From the NCBI RefSeq assembly GCF_005938625.1, contig NZ_VCNJ01000024.1:186001-250000 (forward strand): a DNA stretch of 64,000 nucleotides, in the 5' to 3' direction. The notes below the pieces were generated by a model. That model was given only the letters and a program-made list of their open reading frames with translations, had not been told where the DNA came from and made no database searches. Shown piece after piece: positions 59,724 to 64,000 of this stretch; position 1 is the first letter of the stretch, and each line of letters opens with the position of its first letter. A program made the translations under genes and the position numbers. The stretch is from Pseudomonas fluorescens. Its GTDB lineage: Bacteria > Pseudomonadota > Gammaproteobacteria > Pseudomonadales > Pseudomonadaceae.

Positions 59724-60605
59724 ATGCACTTCGACCTCACCGACCTGCGCCTCTACCTGCACATCCTCGACACCGGCAACATCACCGCCGGCGCCGCCCG
59801 CAGCCATTTATCCCTGGCCGCCGCCAGCGCCAGAATCCGCGCCATGGAAGCCTCACTCGGCACCGACTTTCTCGAGCGCGGTCGCCGTGGCGTCACGCCG
59901 ACGCCGGCCGGCAAGGCCCTCGCCCAGCATGCGCGCATCCTCCTGCAACAGGCCGAACGCCTGCAGCAGGATCTGGCCGACTATGCCCAAGGCGTCAAAG
60001 GTCAGGTGCGCTTGCTGTGCAACACCACGGCGATCACTGAATACCTGCCGGAAGTACTCGCGGACTTCCTGCGCGATCACCCCAATCTCGACATCGATTT
60101 GCAGGAATTACCCAGCGCGCGCATCACTCACGCCTTGCGTCAGGGCGCGGCGGACCTCGGGATCGTCTCCGATGCGGTAGACACCCACGGTCTACAGACC
60201 CGGCCCTTTCGCGACGATCCATTGGTGCTGGTCCTGCCCCCTGACCATGTTTTGGCGAGTCAGGCGTCGCTGACGTTTGGTGAAACCCTGGCGCACGACT
60301 ACGTGGCGCTTGGTAGCCACAGCGCGCTGGCGATTCACCTGGAGGAACAAGCGCTGCACATCGGCCAGCGCATGTCGATCCGGATCCGCGCCGATGGCTT
60401 CGAGGGGGTCATGCGCATGGTGGCGCGAGGTGCGGGGCTGGCCATCGTGCCCAAGGTGGCCATCGAGCGCTGGGCGGCGGTGCACTCGATAACGTGCCGG
60501 CCGCTGGACGAAGTCTGGGCCCATCGCACTCTGCAACTGTGCGCACGGGACTTCGACCGCCTGCCCGGTTACGCCCGAGCCTTGTTTGATGCGCTGGTGC
60601 CTTGA
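59724..60605 (+). CDS. LysR-family regulator
   Basis: 293 aa. HTH NITAGAARSHLSLAAASARI, effector-binding domain with GAADLGIVSDAV and MVARGAGLAIVPKVAI. Divergent from the TauE-family permease, which it may regulate, in the usual LysR arrangement. Confidence 0.9.
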   Translation: MHFDLTDLRLYLHILDTGNITAGAARSHLSLAAASARIRAMEASLGTDFLERGRRGVTPTPAGKALAQHARILLQQAERLQQDLADYAQGVKGQVRLLCNTTAITEYLPEVLADFLRDHPNLDIDLQELPSARITHALRQGAADLGIVSDAVDTHGLQTRPFRDDPLVLVLPPDHVLASQASLTFGETLAHDYVALGSHSALAIHLEEQALHIGQRMSIRIRADGFEGVMRMVARGAGLAIVPKVAIERWAAVHSITCRPLDEVWAHRTLQLCARDFDRLPGYARALFDALVP

Positions 60606-60660
60606 CTCTACCGCTAGGGGCAGACTCTATCCTGTGCGCTTCATTTCAGGAGTACACACA

Positions 60661-61236
60661 ATGAGCAAACGAATGCTCGTGATACTGGGTCACCCCTCCA
60701 CCGACAGCTTCTGCGGGGCATTGAGTGACACCTACGTTCAGGCCGCCAAGGACGCCGGGCATGACGTGCGGCTGCTGCGGCTGGATGCGCTGGAGTTCGA
60801 CCCGGTCCTGCACGAAGGCTACAACAAGGTGCAGCCACTGGAACCGGACCTGCTGCAAGCCCAGGCCGATATCACCTGGGCCGAACACCTGACATTCGTC
60901 TATCCGATCTGGTGGGGCGGGATTCCGGCGCTGTTGAAAGGCTTCGTCGACCGGATTTTCCTGCCGGGTTTCGCCTTCAAATACCGCGAAGGCAAAGCCT
61001 TCCCCGATAAGTTGCTCAAGGGCCGCACCGCGCATTTGCTGGTGACCATGGACACGCCGTACTGGTACTACAAATGGATCTACGGCATGCCGGGGCTGAA
61101 TCAGATGCGCAAGACCACGCTGGAATTCTGCGGCATCAAGCCACTGAAGACGCTGACCTTCGGGCCGATCCTAGGCTCCAAGCCAAACCAGCGCGATGCC
61201 TGGCTGGAACAGGCGCGCGTGACCGCCGCCGTCTAA
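60661..61236 (+). CDS. NAD(P)H-dependent flavodoxin-fold oxidoreductase
   Basis: 191 aa. Begins MSKRMLVILGHPSTDSFCGA, with YPIWWGGIPALLKGFVDRIF and LLVTMDTPYWYYKWIYGMPG, the Flavodoxin_2 pattern of KefF/NQO-like reductases. Probably reduces quinones or electrophiles with NAD(P)H. It sits 55 bp after the LysR gene and upstream of a MerR gene, so it may belong to their regulons. ATG 60,661 has CAGGAG 10 nt upstream. Confidence 0.88.
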   Translation: MSKRMLVILGHPSTDSFCGALSDTYVQAAKDAGHDVRLLRLDALEFDPVLHEGYNKVQPLEPDLLQAQADITWAEHLTFVYPIWWGGIPALLKGFVDRIFLPGFAFKYREGKAFPDKLLKGRTAHLLVTMDTPYWYYKWIYGMPGLNQMRKTTLEFCGIKPLKTLTFGPILGSKPNQRDAWLEQARVTAAV

Positions 61237-61255
61237 GGTTTTCCAGCCGCCTCAA

Positions 61256-61280
61256 CTGACGGCGCACCCGCCGCCGTCAG
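61256..61280 (+). terminator. Hairpin after the oxidoreductase gene
   Basis: CTGACGGCG-7 nt-CGCCGTCAG, perfect 9-bp stem without a T-run. Confidence 0.55.
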
Positions 61281-61435
61281 TGCCTCCTCGGGTTCCCTTC
61301 ATGAGCCCGTCCGTCGCCTGTGCACGTCATTTACGCGCAGTTGCAATTTTCTGATGGTATTGGACATATAATCGCCGCCGATCCGGCATGACGCCTGATC
61401 GCGCTACGCTATGTTTGATCATCGAGACGGACCTT

Positions 61436-61846
61436 ATGTATATCGGCAAAGCCGCCCAACTGTCGGGCACCACAGTCAAAAGCATTCGCCATTACGAAGA
61501 AATCGGCCTGTTGCCCGAGCCCAAGCGTGAAGGCAAATACCGCATCTACAGCCAGCAAAGTGTCGAGGTGTTGACGTTCATCAAGTGCGCCCAGCAACTG
61601 GGCTTCAAGCTCAAAGAGCTGCAGGTGATCCTCAACAACTACCGCGGCGACGAATTCCCGTGGGACATGGCGCAACGAGCCATTGCCGAAAAAAAAGCCG
61701 AACTGGTGACCCAGATCGGCGATTTGCAGCAATTGCATGATGGCCTCGAGGCGTTTGAACACAACCTCAACGACGCACGCCAGGAATGTCAGTTCGAACG
61801 CATCGCCCGTTATGGCGAAAAAAATCCGGTCAATACACTGAACTGA
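61436..61846 (+). CDS. MerR-family regulator
   Basis: 136 aa. N-terminal MerR HTH: MYIGKAAQLSGTTVKSIRHY, then EEIGLLPEPKREGKYRIYS, dimerisation helix to the C terminus. A single cysteine in the sensor half (KCAQQLG) and another (QECQF) near the end; not the metal-binding pattern of CueR or ZntR. TATAAT-like ATATAATCG lies at 61,367. Might control the oxidoreductase upstream or itself. Confidence 0.88.
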   Translation: MYIGKAAQLSGTTVKSIRHYEEIGLLPEPKREGKYRIYSQQSVEVLTFIKCAQQLGFKLKELQVILNNYRGDEFPWDMAQRAIAEKKAELVTQIGDLQQLHDGLEAFEHNLNDARQECQFERIARYGEKNPVNTLN

Positions 61847-61915
61847 AAACCCTGCTGCGCCGCATGAGCGGACTCGCCTGCCGCCTCAGGGCAGGCGTGC
61901 CCGCGCGTTGGCGGA

Positions 61916-64000
61916 TCAGCCCGGCACCGTCTCCCCCTCTGTGCGCAGTGCTGGGGCCGGCGCATGCACCGGCGCAATCGCCGCAAAGAACCACGGCGAT
62001 ACCAGCGTCACCAGCACAATGGTCATGACCCCGCTGGAAAACAGCGCCATCGCCACCAGTGCGCCGAGATCGACAATCGGCTTGAAGTCGGAAAACAGCA
62101 GCGCCATGAAGCCCACGGAGAAGATCACCACGTTGATAACCGTCGAACGGCCAACGCTGTGCATCGCCTGCAAAATAGCCGCGTCGATCTCAATGCCTTG
62201 CTGCACCAGCAACTTGATCCGCGACAGCAGGTGCACCGCGTAATCCACCACGCCGACCACCAGGAACGTCACCAGCGTCGTGCCGATGTTCAGCTCGATA
62301 CCGAACAGGAACATGAAGCCGTAGACCGTCACCGACGTGGTCAGCAAGGTCAACATGCCCAGCACCCCGAGGCGGACCGATTTGAGCCAGTACATCATCA
62401 TCAGCGTGACGACCAGCAAGGCCAGGGAAAAACTCAGCACCTGGCCTTGAGTGATTTCCTGCAGTACCCCCGTCCAGATCAACGGCGTGCCGGCGTGGGT
62501 CACTTCCAGGTTGGCCGGTTTGTTGATCAGCAACCAGGCATCGAGGCGGTCGAGCATGCCCTGATAGTCGCTAGCGACCGACGAGGTCATGGTGTAGAGG
62601 GTCAAGGCCTTGGAAAAGTCCGCATTGAGCACGTTGTTCAGGTCCGAACCGCCACCGTTCTCGAACAGCATCACATGCTGCTCGATCAGCGAATTGCCCG
62701 GCACCTCAAAACGCTCAATCTGCCCGTCGTCATTGACTGATGTGACCTTCTCCACAGCATTCGGCACCCGCAGATACTCCGGGTTCATGTCGTTGAGCAC
62801 CAGATTCATGCGCTTGACGTACGTGGCCAGGGAATAGCCGTAACTGACATTCGGCTGCTGTTTGATGAAGTGGTCGAGCTTGTCAATGAACTGCACCACT
62901 TCGGTGGTTAGCACGCCGCGCGGCTCTTTGCTGTCGATCGCGATCCAGCCGGGCGCAGTGCCCGCCACTTTGGCGTGGTTGATGAACTGATCGGACACGC
63001 GAATGTGGCTTTCCGGCTTGAAGTAGGCGATGCCGGAGTCTTCGATATCGACGCGGAAGGTGAACACGGTGGCCAGCGCCAGCAACGGCAGCATGACCAG
63101 CAGGATCGGTTTGCGAAAGCGGATCATCCAGGCACAGAACGCGACCAGATACCGCGAGATGATCGACTCCTTGTGCACCTCAGCCTTGGCCTGCTGCGGC
63201 TGATCCTTGCCCCAGATGGAAATCCACGCCGGAATCAGCAACAGCGAAATGATCAGCGCCGCGGTCAGGCCGATCGACATGAACACGCCGAAATTGCGAA
63301 TGCTGACAATGTTGTTGGTGGTGGAAATCATGAACGTGGCGATGGTCGTCACGGTCGTCAACACCACCGGCACTACCATCAAACGCTGGGTTTCGCGGTT
63401 GGCCTCGCGATTGCTCTTGCCAGCATTTTTCTGCTCGTAATACTCAGCCATCACGTGGATCGCATCGGAACAGCAAATGGTGAACAGAAAGACCGGCAGC
63501 ACACTGGTCAGCAGGTCGAACGGCACCCGCAACAGCGCCATCAGGCCCAAGGTCCAGATGGTGCAGAACAGAATATTGAACAGCGGCAGCAGCACGCCCA
63601 GCGGTTTGCGGAAGAAGAAGATCAGCAGCAAGGTAATCAGCAGAAACACGATCGGGAACAACACCGCCAGGTCGTGATCGATGATTTCCTGCTGCGCGGC
63701 GATGAAGATCGGCATGCCGGCGATGAAGATTTCGTCCTTGTACTCCGGGTGTTCAGCCTGATATTGCGCGACGATGCCGCGCACAATCTGATAAGCCCGC
63801 AGTTGCGCCTGAGCGTCGTCCTGCTTGGTGCCGAGCTCAGCCACCAGCATCGCGACTTTCTTGTCCTTGGACACCACCCCGTCGACCATCAATTCGTTGC
63901 CCATTATCTGCGACTCGACCACTGCCGGGTCCATGTCATAGGCATTCAGGGTTTTGTGGATCAACAGCTCACCGTCGTCGGTCAGGACGATGTTTTCCAG
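61916..64000 (-). CDS. RND (MMPL) family transporter, 5' end beyond the window
   Basis: The frame is open through the right edge, so the N terminus is missing; 694 codons are present. Two blocks of about six membrane segments each, flanking a large soluble loop. Typical MMPL/HAE3 features: VFLFTICCSDAIHVMAEYYE and FLVVGVVDYAVHLLSRIKLL, with the internal duplication of RND proteins. Such transporters act with DUF1329/DUF1302 proteins in Pseudomonas envelopes, and a pair of those is at 38-41.5 kb. The open frame ends 69 bp from the convergent MerR gene. Confidence 0.9.
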   Translation of the reverse strand: MENIVLTDDGELLIHKTLNAYDMDPAVVESQIMGNELMVDGVVSKDKKVAMLVAELGTKQDDAQAQLRAYQIVRGIVAQYQAEHPEYKDEIFIAGMPIFIAAQQEIIDHDLAVLFPIVFLLITLLLIFFFRKPLGVLLPLFNILFCTIWTLGLMALLRVPFDLLTSVLPVFLFTICCSDAIHVMAEYYEQKNAGKSNREANRETQRLMVVPVVLTTVTTIATFMISTTNNIVSIRNFGVFMSIGLTAALIISLLLIPAWISIWGKDQPQQAKAEVHKESIISRYLVAFCAWMIRFRKPILLVMLPLLALATVFTFRVDIEDSGIAYFKPESHIRVSDQFINHAKVAGTAPGWIAIDSKEPRGVLTTEVVQFIDKLDHFIKQQPNVSYGYSLATYVKRMNLVLNDMNPEYLRVPNAVEKVTSVNDDGQIERFEVPGNSLIEQHVMLFENGGGSDLNNVLNADFSKALTLYTMTSSVASDYQGMLDRLDAWLLINKPANLEVTHAGTPLIWTGVLQEITQGQVLSFSLALLVVTLMMMYWLKSVRLGVLGMLTLLTTSVTVYGFMFLFGIELNIGTTLVTFLVVGVVDYAVHLLSRIKLLVQQGIEIDAAILQAMHSVGRSTVINVVIFSVGFMALLFSDFKPIVDLGALVAMALFSSGVMTIVLVTLVSPWFFAAIAPVHAPAPALRTEGETVPG

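Overview
The window reads as chromosome of a Pseudomonas, most likely of the P. fluorescens group. The signs are GC-rich codon use, a smpB/RatA neighbourhood, a Pseudomonas-type tmRNA, MvaT-type and DUF3077/DUF6124 proteins found mainly in this genus, and at least ten inverted pairs of Pseudomonas REP sequences between genes. Species cannot be fixed from the sequence alone.

Layout. 1-11.7 kb is core chromosome: RatA-like protein, a sodium symporter, smpB, then a lactate locus (lldR regulator with a palindromic operator, lldP permease, lutABC-type L-lactate oxidation complex, and a large FAD/Fe-S D-lactate-type dehydrogenase). At 11,717-12,105 lies ssrA (tmRNA). Its 3' end carries an integrated island of about 16.6 kb (about 12,080-28,704), bounded by a degenerate copy of the tmRNA tail. 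28.9-64 kb is again core chromosome: metal-linked DMT exporter, lipid A modification genes, a chemoreceptor, DUF1329/DUF1302 envelope genes, a FGGY kinase/GlpD-like/AGPS-like operon with an AraC regulator, a D-aminoacylase/RpiR/GntP operon, quinone reductases with LysR and MerR regulators, and the end of an RND (MMPL) transporter running off the right edge.

The island has a plus-strand backbone: tyrosine integrase, PrtN-like activator, two AlpA/excisionase-like proteins, unknown small genes, and a replication operon ending in a TOPRIM/DUF927 primase-helicase. That operon begins with a long structured leader RNA. A second copy of the leader, with compensatory base changes, sits at 49.5 kb in front of a DUF6124 gene; both copies can form mutually exclusive hairpins. 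Further right is a gene-free 1.3 kb region with P4-like iterons, a probable replication origin or copy-control site.

Inserted on the opposite strand (21.4-26.3 kb) is a visibly AT-rich four-gene operon: N6-adenine DNA methylase, a 761-aa protein with two GHKL ATPase domains (one MORC/Hsp90-like, one histidine-kinase-like with an H-box), a REC-like protein with all phosphotransfer residues, and an HNH nuclease. This is the best candidate for an undescribed system: a restriction-modification-like defence whose nuclease may be gated by a phosphorelay. An H-NS-like MvaT-family gene lies directly beside it.
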